A stretch of DNA of 64,000 nucleotides from positions 123,214,304 through 123,278,303 of the forward strand of contig OZ020592.1 in NCBI GenBank assembly GCA_963971535.1. The letters run 5' to 3'. This DNA is from Notolepis coatsorum (lineage: Eukaryota > Chordata > Actinopteri > Aulopiformes > Paralepididae). The position numbers were made by a program, and so were the translations under genes. Positions 19,355 to 32,079 of the stretch are shown in pieces. The notes under the pieces were generated by a model. It worked only from the letters and a program-made list of their open reading frames with translations. It was not told the DNA's origin and searched no databases. The stretch's first letter is position 1. Each line of letters starts with the position of its first letter.

Positions 19355-20223
19355 TGGGCTTCGAGCCACAAGCCTCTATCAAACATGTGTGAGGTCAGCT
19401 ACAGTGTTGTGTATGGCACTTACAGCCTGATACAGTGTCCTTTGTGGTGATAAGGAGTAAAATTTGTATTTGTGTGTATGTGCCCTCGTCATGGTATAGT
19501 CAAGTGTAGATGGATGGTGTATAAGGCACCGTCGTTATCCCTGGAGGTATGGTGGGAGTTGGCCACTCCTAGTGCCCTCCTGGCCTTTTATTAGGTGACA
19601 GGTATCGTTGGTTTGTTCCGCAGTGTGTGGTTCTCATAGTAAGCTTGTGACTAGTGTGACGCGAGGTAGGCACAGTTTTTAAAAATTTGGCATTTTCAAA
19701 GATGGTCAGTAAAAGAAAAGTCAACTGCAATTCAAAGGTGAATGGACGGAAAAATATGCGTTCATCCTGAGTCCCAGCCAGGGGCGTAGCTGGAGATTCT
19801 GGGCCCCTTGAAAGAATCAATTTGTGGGCCCCCAATCTATTAAAAAATGTGGGGCCCCCAATCTATAAAAAAATTTGGGGCATTTATTTATTGATGAAAA
19901 CGCATAATTTACCTATTTTTTTATAACAGCTTTGTGATAGAATAAAAAAAATGCACAGTGCATTTCCATAGCTGTGGATGAGTCCACTGACACCACTGAG
20001 AAGCCTGAAGAACCGTTCATGTTCTGAAGAACTGTTCATGTTCTGAAATGTTATTGCTAAAGATTGAGAAGATTGGATCAGTTGTACTTTTTTTTTGAAT
20101 ACTTGAAACCCTTTTTTTGTGGAATATTTGATGCGGCCCAGCCTCACCCAGACTCTACCTCCAGCGGCCCCCAGGTAAATTGAGTTTGAGACCCCTGCTG
20201 TAGGTGTAATTCTGGGGGGTGAA
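19355..20223 (+). other. element B 3' untranslated region with repeat fragments
   Basis: No gene. 19784-20199 starts CAGGGGCGTAGC and ends GAGTTTGAGACCCCTG; the latter is a hAT-like end. I could not match a target duplication, so it may be two fragments. A short direct repeat of GGGCCCCCAATCTAT lies at about 19826-19868. The purine-rich CTGGGGGGTGAA (20212-20223) just before the 3' LTR is the likely polypurine tract. Confidence 0.55.
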
Positions 20224-21050
20224 TGTAACAAGTGCCTTGTTGCCTTGTATGGATAATTACACCCCATCACAAAATACACTTTAATACATTCCACTAATAA
20301 TCCTTAACGTTTTATTTTATTGCTTTAAGATTTTATTTCATTGCTTCTGTTTTGTTTATTGTACTTTTGGGAGCTAAGGCTTTTATTTTGAAATCGACAC
20401 CGTCCCTTCCGGAGCACACATATTGTCTGTTTCCTGTTTAACGTCAGTCTCTCCGGGACACAGAGAGGTGAGGTCTAATTCTTATGTTCAATGATAGACT
20501 TTGATCTAAAAGTAGTTAAATATTGTATGTTACATTCCTAAACTGTAAAACGAGTTTGTAATGTAACTCCTGTTGATAATATGTACCTGTGCAGATTTGT
20601 GGGAGGTTTGACTGGGTTAGGGAACTTTATAAATGCACATTAGTAGCCTAGCATGTAGGAAGTTTGCACACACACGTGCGCTGGTGACATGTTAATGGAG
20701 TCACGTCTTCTCTCAATTGTAGCTTGCGCTGCAGATTCCATGACTGTATTCCTAATGCTGGTGCATTTTGTTGCCTTGTAACCTAAAAGGTATGTGTACA
20801 GTAGCTCCCATGTTTTTGGTCCGTTTTGTATTCAATTGTTTATTTTTCCAATGTAATTATAATGTGTAATTCTTATGAGTCAGAGTCTCTCCGGGACACA
20901 GAGAGATTGCGCTGCAGATTCCATGACTGTATTCCTAATGCTGGTGCATTTTGTTGCCTTGTAACCTAACAGGTGAAAATAAATACGACCAACAGTCATT
21001 CCATGTCTGTCATCTTTAAAACACAACGCCGTCAGAGTACACCGGTCACA
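20224..21050 (+). repeat. element B 3' LTR
   Basis: 827 bp, TGTAACAAG...CCGGTCACA. It contains TATA-like CTTTATAAATG (near 20625) and AATAAA near 20979. About 70 bp (GCTGCAGATTCCATGACTG...CTTGTAACCTAA) occur twice, near 20728-20789 and 20911-20970. The same duplication is in the 5' LTR. Confidence 0.93.
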
Positions 21051-21079
21051 TGTGCATTGTGTATGTATGTGTATTAGTG

Positions 21080-21771
<692 letters not shown>

Positions 21772-22071
21772 TATTAGTGTATGCTGATGCTGTACAATCT
21801 CTGTCCACATTTATGTATTCAGTATCAGCTGCAGTAAAAGCATTAGTGACATCTGTACCAATTTAGAGGGGCTCAGGATTAGCACCAGGGGCCGGTTGCA
21901 CAAAACACCTTACAGATGCAGCTCTTAGGACTCTGAGCTCTGCTCTCCACTGCTACTGCGGTAATCATGCACCATTAACCTTGCAGTGCTGTTAATGAGG
22001 CGTTAACGATACTGGGCCCTTGCAGTAGAGGTGCGATTTTTAAGAGCTGGATCTGTACGTTTTCTCCTTAA

Positions 22072-22311
22072 AGGAACATGCCAAGATTTGGGGAAATTAG
22101 CTTACCGTCTTCTCCAGAGAGAGACAAGAAGATAGATACGAGTTTCCTCTCTGTGCGTTCAGTAGAAAGCGATCTGGCTGCACGTTAGCCTAGCTTAGCA
22201 CAATGAATGGGCACTCTCCGCTTCCATTCATTGTGCTAAACTGGTATCTATCTTCTTGTCTCTCTCCGGAGAAGACGGAAAGCTAATTTACCAAAATGTT
22301 GGCGTGTTCCT
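22072..22311. mobile_element. foldback MITE at a TTAA site
   Basis: The 240-bp block has AGGAACATGCCAA at one end and its near complement TTGGCGTGTTCCT at the other. The arms continue as an imperfect palindrome through the CTTCTCC...GACAAGAAGATAGATAC segments to the centre near 22200. TTAA flanks both ends (22068-22071, 22312-22315), as for piggyBac or Kolobok types. No coding capacity. Confidence 0.8.
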
Positions 22312-22329
22312 TTAAGACACTTAAGGCTT

Positions 22330-22580
22330 AGGAATACAATAAAATATTATAATACTTGAGGAATACAATAAAATAGTATACTACTTGAGGAATACAATAA
22401 AATATTATAATACTTGAGGAATACAATAAAATATTATACTACTTGAGGAATACAATAAAATATTATAGTATTGGAGGAATACAATAAAATATTATGCTAC
22501 TTGAGGAATACAATAAAATATTATACTACTTGAGGAATACAATAAAATATTATACTATTGGAGGAATACAATAAAACTAT
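22330..22580. repeat. 29-bp minisatellite, about 8.6 copies
   Basis: Unit GGAATACAATAAAATATTAT followed by ACTACTTGA or ATAGTATTGGA-like variants. Copies differ by one to four bases. Confidence 0.92.
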
Positions 22581-23042
22581 AATAACAATAACATACTGAG
22601 AAGAAGATTCTATCCGTAAATAACAGCAAACAATAAACGCAGAATGTGGAAATTGCAACAAAAAAAAGAAAGTCAGACGTTGCAAAGAGGTCCATATAGA
22701 GTCAGAGATATCTTACGTTTTTTCTAAGTTGGTTAATGTCTTTTGTGCAAAGGTGGAACTAACTGTAAGGGATTCCTTAAGAACAAGATAAGGGGAAAAC
22801 CTTAAATACTTAAATTAATATTTGAAGGAAACCTTAGGGAGAAGATTTTATTTGAAAGAAACCTCAACTTGGATATTTTCTTTCGGTGCCCCGGGCCCTC
22901 AGACTGCTGTAGTGCCCTCCAGAGGCCTGGGGGAGCGATGCCACGGAGCTCCTGTAGCCTGCGACAGAGACTGATGGCCGGGGTCACGGGGTTACAGGCT
23001 GAGCTGCTGCCTACTAGCATTAGTCAACAGTACACTAACGCA
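22581..23042. other. unassigned; GC-rich block at 22880-23040
   Basis: 22581-22870 is AT-rich with nothing recognised. The GC-rich block beyond gives short open frames on both strands (SLRQRLMAGVTGLQAELLPT on plus; ISLCRRLQELRGIAPPGLW on minus). Either could be a remnant exon, but I see no support beyond composition. Confidence 0.25.
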
Positions 23043-23050
23043 CACACACT

Positions 23051-23226
23051 CAGGGCCGCCTGGGAGACATGCGAGGCCCTGTGCGAGATTAAAACGCGAG
23101 CCCCCCCCCCCCCCCCCCCCTAAAGTTAAATGTCAACATATTAAAAAAAAAAAATGTCATACAGTCAACATATTCTTAAATAATAGCGCTGCCCGAGGCT
23201 GGGCATGATACAGTCAACATATAGCA

Positions 23227-23260
<34 letters not shown>

Positions 23261-24607
23261 CTCCCGTTCTACAGTCAATATACAGTGTTATCGCTTTGTA
23301 ACACTGTACAAATTTCTCCACAACACACATGTACAAGTGGCAGTAATGCAGAAAATCCAGCAAGGGAAGAAGCAGTGTAGAAAACAGGTGGAGTTTTTGC
23401 CTAGCAATGGGAATGCTTTGGCTGTACTGTGTAGATAGAAGTACACACTCTAGTGTTGATGTCTTTGTTTACAAGGCTTCGGGTATGGTTGCTCTGCTAC
23501 AAACACAGTAGAGCAGCTGTGTGCACATCCAACCTGTTTTAGGCCAGGTGCAGGATAAAACTAAATGTGACTGAAGGAAAAATTGCAATGAACTGACCGA
23601 CACAATTGACAACTATAAGCAATACAATGCTCAGAGAGAGAGAGAGTTTGTGATGATCCAGACAGAGAGAGTCTGTGGTCCAGAGAGAGAGAGATGAGTC
23701 TGTGGTCCAGACAGAGAGAGAGAGAGAGAGATGGGTCTGTGGTTTAGACAGAGAGAGAGAGAGATAAGCAAGACAGCTAAGATGAGCCCCTAAAGGATAT
23801 TCAACGTTTAATGGAAGAACAAAACAGAAGGAAAAGATAACTTCAAAGGCAACATGAATATACATAGATCCAAAAGGACAAAGATCAACACTTAAATCCA
23901 AAGAGAAGAGGATCTATACCAGAGAAAACAAAGTAGCAAGGAGCCAATGGCCAACATCAGCTAAGGAGGCTAACTGCAAATAGAGTAGCCAGGTACTGAC
24001 ACCAGGTACACACCGTTAGCTACGACAGCTAGCCGGCCCGTTTGGCTCAATATAACGTTAGCTACGTTAGCTAGCCGGCCCGCTTTGGCTCAATATAACG
24101 TTAGCTACGCTAACTAGCTGTCCCTGCCTTTAGCTAAGCCGACATGGCTAGCTTGACTGAACTTTCTAACATGCAACAACTTTCATCTTCAGTCCATCTG
24201 CCGAACGACCATCCTCTTTGTCTTGGCTGGCATGACCTCCAATGTTGCACGCGCAAAATAGTCAGACGCAGCTGACGCACGCCGGCCGACTGTACACATG
24301 TAACCCCTCCCTTCGTTGAAACCAATAGTATTTGGCAGAGCCCCAGAGCTACAATAGTGTATCTGCAGTCTGCAGAGCCAGGAACAAGTCAGACACATTC
24401 TACAAATGTGTCTAATGTGAAATATATAAGCATATAACTAGATTTTAGGTCTGTGATTAAAAAGGGCCTCGCGGGAAGGGGGGCCTCGCAAAAAAAATAA
24501 AAATAAAAAAATAAATAAATAAAAAATAATTATAAATAATTTTTTCTTTTTTTTTTGTGCGAGGCCCCCCTTCCCGCGAGGCCCTGTGGGACCCTGCGGC
24601 GGCCCTG
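23051..24607 (-). mobile_element. hAT-type element, copy 1 (CAGGGCCGCC ends)
   Basis: Starts CAGGGCCGCCT and ends GGCGGCCCTG, flanked by 8-bp CACACACT (23043-23050, 24608-24615). It is the reverse-orientation sister of 56782-59258. It holds an AGAG-rich stretch, two or three GCTAGCCGGCCCG units (near 24004-24110), a small minus-strand frame starting MPAKTKRMVVRQMD (24239 down) and subterminal GGGCCTCGCGGGAAGG inverted repeats (24466-24490, 24562-24586). There is no transposase, so it must be moved in trans. Confidence 0.88.
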
Positions 24608-24615
24608 CACACACT

Positions 24616-24690
24616 AACACGCACATGCACACTAACACACACACATGCACACACACACACACACACGCACACTAACACTCACACGCACAC

Positions 24691-24748
<58 letters not shown>
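24616..24748. repeat. AC-rich microsatellite array, left part
   Basis: ACAC runs with CACTAACAC and CACGC interruptions. The same array type resumes at 26320, on the far side of the L2-like LINE. Confidence 0.9.
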
Positions 24749-24749
<1 letters not shown>

Positions 24750-24775
24750 AAGACAAGCACACATACATGGGTGTA

Positions 24776-26315
24776 ACCAACCCTGAACCCCACCGTCATA
24801 GGCAACTAGCTCTCTTCTCTCCTTCCTTTCTAAAACACTTGAACGTGCTGTATCCAACCAACTTACTGCTTACCTCTTACAGAATTACCTCCTAGACCCT
24901 AATCAGTCTGGCTTCCGGACTGGACACTCCACAGAAACGGCCCTCATTGCGGTCACAGAGGCACTTCACTTAGCAAAAGCGAAAGGCCTCTCCTCTGTCC
25001 TGATTCTCCTAGATCTATCTGCAGCCTTTGACACAGTCAACCATCAGATCCTCCTCACGGCCCTCGCAGGAATGGGAGTGGCTGGCTCTGCGCTGACATG
25101 GCTGACATCACACCTCAATGACCGCTCCGACCAAGTGTCATGGAGAGGGACCCTGTCGGCCCCCTGTGAACGGGTGTCCCCCAGCGCTCGGTCCTAGGAC
25201 CCCATCTCTTCTCCCTCTACACAAAATATCTGGGTAACATTATCACGTCTCATGCCTTCTCGTATCATTGTTATGCCGATGATACTCAACTCTTCCTCTC
25301 CTTCCCTCCCTCAGATATCCACGTCTCTGAGCGGATCTCGGCCTATATGTCCGACATCTCCGCCTGGATGACGACCAACCACCTCAAACTGAACCTAAGC
25401 TAAACAGAATTGCTCCACCTGCCGGCCAAATCCTCCCCCCTGACCGACCTTTCCATCACAGTCGAGAATGCAGCTGTGACCGCGTCCCCGACCGCCAAGA
25501 AGCTTGGTGTTGTCCTCGACGACCAGTTGAACTTCTCTGCTCACATCGCAGCAACAACCAGAACCTGCAGATTCCTCCTGAGCAACGTCAGAAGGATCCG
25601 CCCCTTCCTGACAAAAGAAGACACCCAACTCCTCGTCCAATCAACAGTCATCTCCCGCCTCGACTACTGCAACACACTGCTTGCCGGCCTCCCGGCCACT
25701 GCCACCAAGCCTCTTCAACTCATTCAGAACGCAGCGGCCCGGCTGATCTCAAACCTACCGAAGTCGGCCCATGTCACCCCACTTCTTAGGGACCTGCACT
25801 GGCTCCCCATTGATGCACAAATCCGCTTCAAGGCCCTCGACCTGGCATACCATGCGGCAAAGGGAACTGCTCCCGCTTACCTCTGGTCAATGGTCTCTAA
25901 CTACACACCCTCAAGACCCCTACACTCAGCATCTTCTGGCCGTTTCAGACCTACTCCTATCCGAGCTCCGGGAGGGTCATCAAGGAGTCCTTGCCCCACA
26001 ATGGTGGAATGAACTACCCACCACAGTTAGGACAGCCGAAACCCGTCCAATATTTCGCCGTCGACTAAAGACACACTTCTTCAACCATTATCTGAAATAA
26101 TTTTTTTTTAATAAAAATAAAAAATCGAACCCTAACTAACCTTACTGTCATGCACTTGTCCTAATAAACTAACCTACACTGTAGCACTCAACACTTTGAT
26201 GAACATTGTTACTCAGCTGATAGAGTTGTGCCCTTCCTGATGACTTGTCGTACAGAACTTGTAAGTCGCTTTGGAAAGAAAAAGCGTCAAGCTAAATGAC
26301 TAAATGTAAATGATG
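24776..26315 (+). mobile_element. L2-like LINE, 5' truncated, with 3' tail
   Basis: Contains the second half of an RT frame and ends in AAATGACTAAATGTAAATGATG, a common fish L2-type tail. It interrupts an AC-rich minisatellite (ACAAGCACACATACATGGGTG on the left, GTACAAATGTACAAATT repeats on the right). Confidence 0.82.
24800..26099 (+). pseudogene. L2-like LINE reverse transcriptase (C-terminal part)
   Basis: Recognisable pieces in order: NQSGFRTGHSTETALIAVTE, LLDLSAAFDTVNHQILL, a [15 protein letters not shown] stretch, then after a frame change near 25160 [15 protein letters not shown] (YADD active site, near 25262-25300), then the C-terminal SRLDYCNTLLAGLPATATKP, LIQNAAARLISNLPKSAHVT and LHWLPIDAQIRFKALDLAYH. 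An in-frame TAA at 25401-25403 and a frame change near 25985 (before WWNELPTTVRTAETRPIFRR) show that it is dead. LINE RT primes on nicked chromosomal DNA. Confidence 0.85.
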
Positions 26316-27004
<689 letters not shown>

Positions 27005-27302
27005 CACGCGCCACGCCACAAGAGCACATTTGGCAGGAGACCATTATTGGAGACTGGACTGTATACAACCTTAGAGCCTCTGACACACATTGGATGTTGT
27101 TTCAACTGCGTAGGAACATAATATTCTCCTGCATGATTGAATTGACGTGCAACACACATTACAAATACAGCTGTATAATGATGACATTAAATCATGTACA
27201 GTACAACAAAAAGAGGTTTGGCATCTAACCAGAGTGCATATGTAGCGGTAAGGGGCAATAATAATATACAATGTACAGGTGATTAAACATGTACAAATGA
27301 CA

Positions 27303-27377
<75 letters not shown>

Positions 27378-27560
27378 GTGCCACAACGCGAGAGAGCATT
27401 TGCCAGGCCATTATTGGAGACTGGACTGTATACAAACAACCATAGTGCCTCTGATACTGTGTAGGAACACGTCTTTTCCATGCATGATTGAATTGACACA
27501 CACATACATCACACATACATTAAACATACACATACACATACACATGCACATACATACAGT
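27005..27560. repeat. duplicated about 130-bp segment split by (AC)n
   Basis: 27020-27150 and 27385-27500 share GAGAGCATTTGCCAGG-like, CCATTATTGGAGACTGGACT, GTGTAGGAACA-like and GCATGATTGAATTGAC blocks. An (AC)n run lies between them (27299-27371). Confidence 0.8.
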
Positions 27561-27693
27561 ACAGTGGAGGCTGCTGACCAAATTTTTAGGTGAAGCACAA
27601 ATTATTATATTATATTATATATTAAATTATATTTTTAAAACATCCCCCACTGTGTGTCAGTGGTCAGTGGACACAGATGAAAACATATTAACA

Positions 27694-27916
27694 TTAGGTG
27701 ACAGCGCACCTGACAAGATGAAATCATATTAGGCGACAGCGCACCTGACCAGATGAAATCATATTAGGTGACAGCCCACCTGACCAGATCAAAACATATT
27801 AAGTGACAGCGCACCTGATCAGATCAAAACATTTTAGGTGACAGCGCACCTGATCAGATCAAAACATTTTAGGTGACAGCGCACCTGACCAGATCAAAAC
27901 ATATTAGGTGAAGGTG
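27694..27916. repeat. about 34-bp minisatellite, six to seven copies
   Basis: Unit TTAGGTGACAGCGCACCTGA plus CCAGATCAAAACATA, with small differences. The GGTGACAGCGCACC core is an inverted-repeat-like motif. Confidence 0.9.
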
Positions 27917-27957
27917 ACAAGGAAGCCACAGACTCATACCCCCCCGACACTCAACTA

Positions 27958-28368
27958 ACCGCCTCGGACAGTCCTTCATACCAGTGGCCATCAGGCTCCA
28001 CAACAGTGGGCAGCAACTGCTGCCAGACATCGACCTGGGACTTATAGGAACCCAAGGAGGACAACTTACACTACCTTAGGCATACTGCACCTTATGTGGA
28101 TACTGTGATACTGTGAATAATGAATAATGTATATTTCAGTTAGTTAGATAGTAAATTATAACACTACCTTATGCATACTGCACCTTATGTGACACTGTGA
28201 AAATATATTTCAGTTAGTTAGATAGTAAATTATATTGACCTATTTGTTTACACTGCTTGTGTTGTTTTCACTACCTGTACCCCCCCCCCCCCCCCCTTCC
28301 CCCATGCTGCTATGATGCCTGAATTTCCCCAAGGGGATCAATAAAGGAATATCTTATCTTATCTTAAA
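27958..28368 (+). mobile_element. LINE 3' end with (TATCT)n tail
   Basis: Begins in the last codons of an RT (CGGACAGTCCTTCATACCAG, GGCCATCAGGCTCCACAAC), then a 3' UTR with a repeated CTACCTTA(T/G)GCATACTGCACCTTATGTG block, a poly-C run and AAGGGGATCAATAAAGGAAT before TATCTTATCTTATCTTA. The same family appears reversed at 54416-54700, and its start appears at 37581. Confidence 0.82.
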
Positions 28369-28379
28369 AGGAAAGATGA

Positions 28380-28860
28380 AATTCCCTACCTGGGTTCCAT
28401 CCTATAGAGGCAAATCATTCCTGTGACAAAATGGGATCCAATGTAATAAAACTAAGTCAACCAACGAACTAGATTCCTGTACCGGATCTCCTCTCTGGTA
28501 AACAAGAATACCTTGAAGACTCTAACAGGAGCACTCATTCAAGGGTACTACGACTATGCTTGCACCTCATGGTACCAAAGCACCTCAAAGGCGCTAAAAA
28601 CAAGATTACAAACATCACAAAACAAACTGGTCAGACTACTGCTCGACCTTACTCCTAAAACCCACCTCACCCCTGCCCACTTTGACAACCTAGGATGGCT
28701 TAGAGAGTAGACGACAGAGTACAGCAACTTGCAATGGGCCTGGTCTACAAGATACACTACACCACTAAGATACCCATGTGCATGTCGGAATACTTCCCAA
28801 AGGTCAGTGAATACCACGACCACAACACCAGAGGGAGTTCCACAAATCATGTTCAACCCA
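28380..28860 (+). pseudogene. LINE reverse transcriptase C-terminal fragment
   Basis: Encodes TLTGALIQGYYDYACTSWYQ, LQTSQNKLVRLLLDLTPKTH and AHFDNLGWLR, then after a stop RVQQLAMGLVYKIHYTTKIP and YHDHNTRGSS. This is the post-RT region of a fish non-LTR element. Interrupted by a stop near 28708. Different family from the neighbouring 3' end. Confidence 0.75.
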
Positions 28861-28863
28861 GAT

Positions 28864-28902
28864 AAAATAATCGCGATTCTGTTTTGATTAATTGCCCAGC
28901 CC
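28864..28902. mobile_element. hAT-like terminal fragment
   Basis: Ends ATTGCCCAGCCCTA, the complement of the TAGGGCTGGGCAAT ends of fish hAT MITEs. The other end was not found. Confidence 0.4.
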
Positions 28903-29182
28903 TACAGTGTGTACAGTAAGTTAGCTTGGTGATTATCATTGTGGTGTAGGCTAAGAAGATGGCTAGCTACTGTTAGCATACAAGCTTTTACAAACACTAG
29001 CCTACTTACTTTTTCATCCACAACGTTTTTTCTGATCCACTTCTTCATGTTGCTCAGTTGCTGGTTTATACTTCGGTCCTAATGTTGGCGCAAAGTTTAA
29101 TTTAGCCTGACTTTACTTGTTATAGCTGTACAGCTTACTTCTACTAAACAACAACTAAACTACTTCCTTGCTCTTTCAAACA
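28903..29182. other. unassigned
   Basis: AT-rich, no frame or repeat recognised. Confidence 0.5.
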
Positions 29183-29424
29183 GTCAAAATGGGTCCATCT
29201 GCAGGGTCGGAGGTTAGGTTTAGCTCTGGCCAATCTCAAGTTTCTCAAGTTTCTTTATTAGTTGTCATACAGAAGTACAGAATACTTTTATACAAAATGC
29301 TTATTTCAGTTACATTTTGTATAAAAGTATTCTGTACTTCTGTATGACAACTAATAAAGAAACTTGAGAAACTTGAGATTGGCCAGAGCTAAACCTACCC
29401 TGCAGATGGACCCGTTTTGACTTT
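29183..29424. repeat. near-perfect palindrome, about 110-bp arms
   Basis: The left arm (from GTCAAAATGGGTCC through GGTTTAGCTCTGGCCAATCT to CTTTTATACAAAAT) is repeated inverted on the right after a short loop (about 29298-29310). Seen differences are an 8-bp insertion (about 29207-29214) in the left arm and one base near each outer end. It can form a long hairpin or cruciform. Confidence 0.9.
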
Positions 29425-30166
29425 GCAATGCAGCAATCTCTGATTGGATTTGCAAGGCTGCCAATCATATTCAACCTCCATGTATTGGATGGCAAGGGCT
29501 GTCAATCATTCAATCCTCCATTCAATGGCGAGAGTTTAACTGCACAGACCGTGCTTAGACGAAGTTAATAGCCTATTTCGATTGGCTGTTATTTATTATT
29601 TATATAACATTGGGTCACACCTGTGAAGTTTTCTTCACGAATAATTACTGCAGTCATTACTGCAGTGCAGGCCTGCTCAGAGCTGTCAATTTTGGCAATT
29701 TTTTTAAAAGAAAAAATGCACTGAAATTTTTTTTACAGGGGAAAACTTTTCTAATAAAAAAATATAAAATAATAATAATTAAAAAATTTATTTTTTTATA
29801 TATATATATAAATAAAATAAATGTATATATATATGTAAATTAATAATAATTATGAATTATGAGTGAATTTGTGTTTCACGTGTTGTCATAGAGAAACCTC
29901 CACTGATACAGTAGCTTCCTCTTTGCAAAGCCTCACGCCTGCTCCTTAATGGCGCTATGTGTAATTTATGTATTTATTCACTTGGAATGATAACCATGAG
30001 CACGCAACCACATAATAACATAAAGCTTGTTAGAAAAGAATAAATATATAAAAAAATTGCTAATAAATAAAAGCGGAATGCCATTTAGACTCACCCATTA
30101 AATTATATTATTTGGAACACAATGCTGTCCTTCTACTGATATGCTGGCATAGTACTGGTGAAATAA
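29425..30166. other. AT-rich, unassigned
   Basis: Contains TATA-rich runs near 29760-29850. I see no gene. Confidence 0.4.
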
Positions 30167-30410
30167 TCAAGATGTCTTAAAAATAATAATAATACATTTT
30201 ATTTGGAGGCGCCTTTCAGAACACCCAAGGTCACAACAGAACAACAGACAGTCAATGTTTAAAAACAGTGATCTTGGCAAAGTGAATGTTGTTATGGAGT
30301 CAGACTGTCGGACATGTGGGGGCAGGGAGTTCCAGAGTCTGGGAGCCGAGCAGCTGAAAGCTCGAGCATCCATGGTGCTGAGGCTGGGGATGGAGAGGAG
30401 TCCAGTAGAG

Positions 30411-31288
30411 CAGGGGTTCCCAAAGTCGGGCGGGGGGGTCGCCAGATGATAAATATATATTTTCTTTAGTCAACTTTTTATTTTTTTTATGCAGTCAGGC
30501 CACTGAACTTAGAAGCAGGCCAGGCCAGTGTTTCTAGTTGCACCAGCACAATAGTTAGATAACCTAGGTGGGGAACAACCAGGAGATCACTGCAACTCAC
30601 ACAAGTTGGAGAACTATCTCTCGCTCTCTCTTGCTCTCACACACACACAAAGGGAGCCGCATGTGATTGGTGGAGGCGGGACCCTTACAAAAAACTGCTA
30701 ATCATTGACACATGCTAGCCTGTAATAATCCCCCCCAGAAAAATCGACTTTGCATTTGATATATTGCAAATATATGCTATCACACACACTGGCATTTAAA
30801 GGGTTATAATTATAAAATGAATATGTGGTGTTATGATCAGGGCTGAAGTTAGCTAATCATACATATGCTAGCCTGTTTTTTAACAATAATTTGTGATGCC
30901 ATCACAAACACTGGCATTTAAAGGGTACAAGTAAAAATATTCCTGCACCAGAATGCAGGAAATGAAGTCTTTGTAACAAAACATTTCCTGGTGGGGGACC
31001 CCCAGACCCCTGCTTAAAAAGTGGCCTGACTGGGGCTATATTTTGCACTATATGTCCTGGCCTGAATGATTTCCCCAGTCCGGCCCTGGTTAAAAGCCTC
31101 CAATGCTTATTAGTGTGTGTGCGTTTGAACGTTTGCATGTTTCAACCATACATTTCCATTATAAAAAAAAAATATATATATATATATTTTTTGTTTGTAC
31201 ATTTTTTTTACCTCCTATAATAGTGGGGGTTGCGGCTCTCTGACACCGTTATTTGGGGGTCGCGGCCTGAAAAGTTTGGGAACCCCTG
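30411..31288. mobile_element. hAT-type element (CAGGGGTTCCCAAA ends)
   Basis: Ends CAGGGGTTCCCAAAGT and GTTTGGGAACCCCTG, flanked by 8-bp CAGTAGAG (30403-30410, 31289-31296). It holds two copies of a CACTGGCATTTAAAGGGT segment (near 30787 and 30909) and no transposase. Confidence 0.88.
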
Positions 31289-31469
31289 CAGTAGAGGATG
31301 AGTGGAGGGAGCACCCATGGTGCTGAGGCTGGGGATGGAGAGGAGTCTAGTAGAGGATGAGTGGAAGGAGCACCCATGGTGCTGAGGCTGGGGATGGAGA
31401 GGAGTCCAGTAGAGGATGAGTGGAGGGAGCACCCATGGTGCTGAGGCTGGGGATGGAGGAGTCCAGTAG

Positions 31470-32079
31470 TGTAACGTTTGGGGCTTTTACTCTCACCTGG
31501 TAGCAAAAGTCCTAGCGTTGCCCAGTGGTAAATGCCCTGTCCTTCTGCCCTGATTGTCCCGATTGGTATCTCCTGTGTATTGTTTGCCCTGCTCCATATG
31601 TCCTCCCTGTTTACTGATTCACATTGTCACTGACAGTTAACATGAGTACCCTTGCTAACGCTACCCTTATCGCTCCCGTCTTGGAGTTCATTGTTTATCG
31701 TGTCTTACTTATTGTGTACGGAGTTATTACGGAGTGTATGTACTTTGGTGTGCGCGACCGCAGCACCATCAAGTGCTGTGTTATTATAATAACGTATATC
31801 CCGTTTTTGGAGACTGGCTTCTCTCGTTTGTTTTTCCCCGTTAAGTGTTTTTGTTTCGTATTATCTCTTGCGGAGACTGAGTTGTCTCTCCTTTTATTTC
31901 CTCGTTATACCGGGTTGTGGAGACTCCATGTCTCAACCTTCTTGTTTGCTACGTGCCATCGAGTTATCCACTGTTTACAAAATAAAGACATTATTATTTT
32001 GGAAGCATCAACCTTCGCATTTCGTCTCTTCTCTTCCACTCTGCGTTTGGGTCCAACACACACACCCACAACGCTAACA
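31470..32079 (+). repeat. solo LTR with 5-bp target duplication
   Basis: Starts TGTAACGTTTGG, ends AACGCTAACA and is flanked by AGTAG (31465-31469, 32080-32084). AATAAA at about 31980 marks the plus orientation. Frames of up to 155 codons inside are probably chance. A solo LTR arises by recombination between the two LTRs of one element. Confidence 0.85.

Larger units (their letters stand above)
5440..21050 (+). mobile_element. Ty3/gypsy element B (whole, interrupted by element A)
   Basis: Two related LTRs (5440-5652 plus 11758-12349, and 20224-21050) bound an internal region with primer site, gag, protease, RT, RNase H and integrase in the usual gypsy order. The flanks share TGTG (5436-5439 and 21051-21054), though the left flank is GT microsatellite so this duplication is weak evidence. 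Element A (5653-11757) sits inside the 5' LTR. Several frame breaks and an altered RT active site mark it as defective. Confidence 0.9.

Noticed and set aside
19784..20199. A complete hAT element in the 3' region of element B
   Set aside because: CAGGGG ends are present, but the 8-bp flanks do not match and the ends differ beyond six bases. Kept only as repeat fragments.
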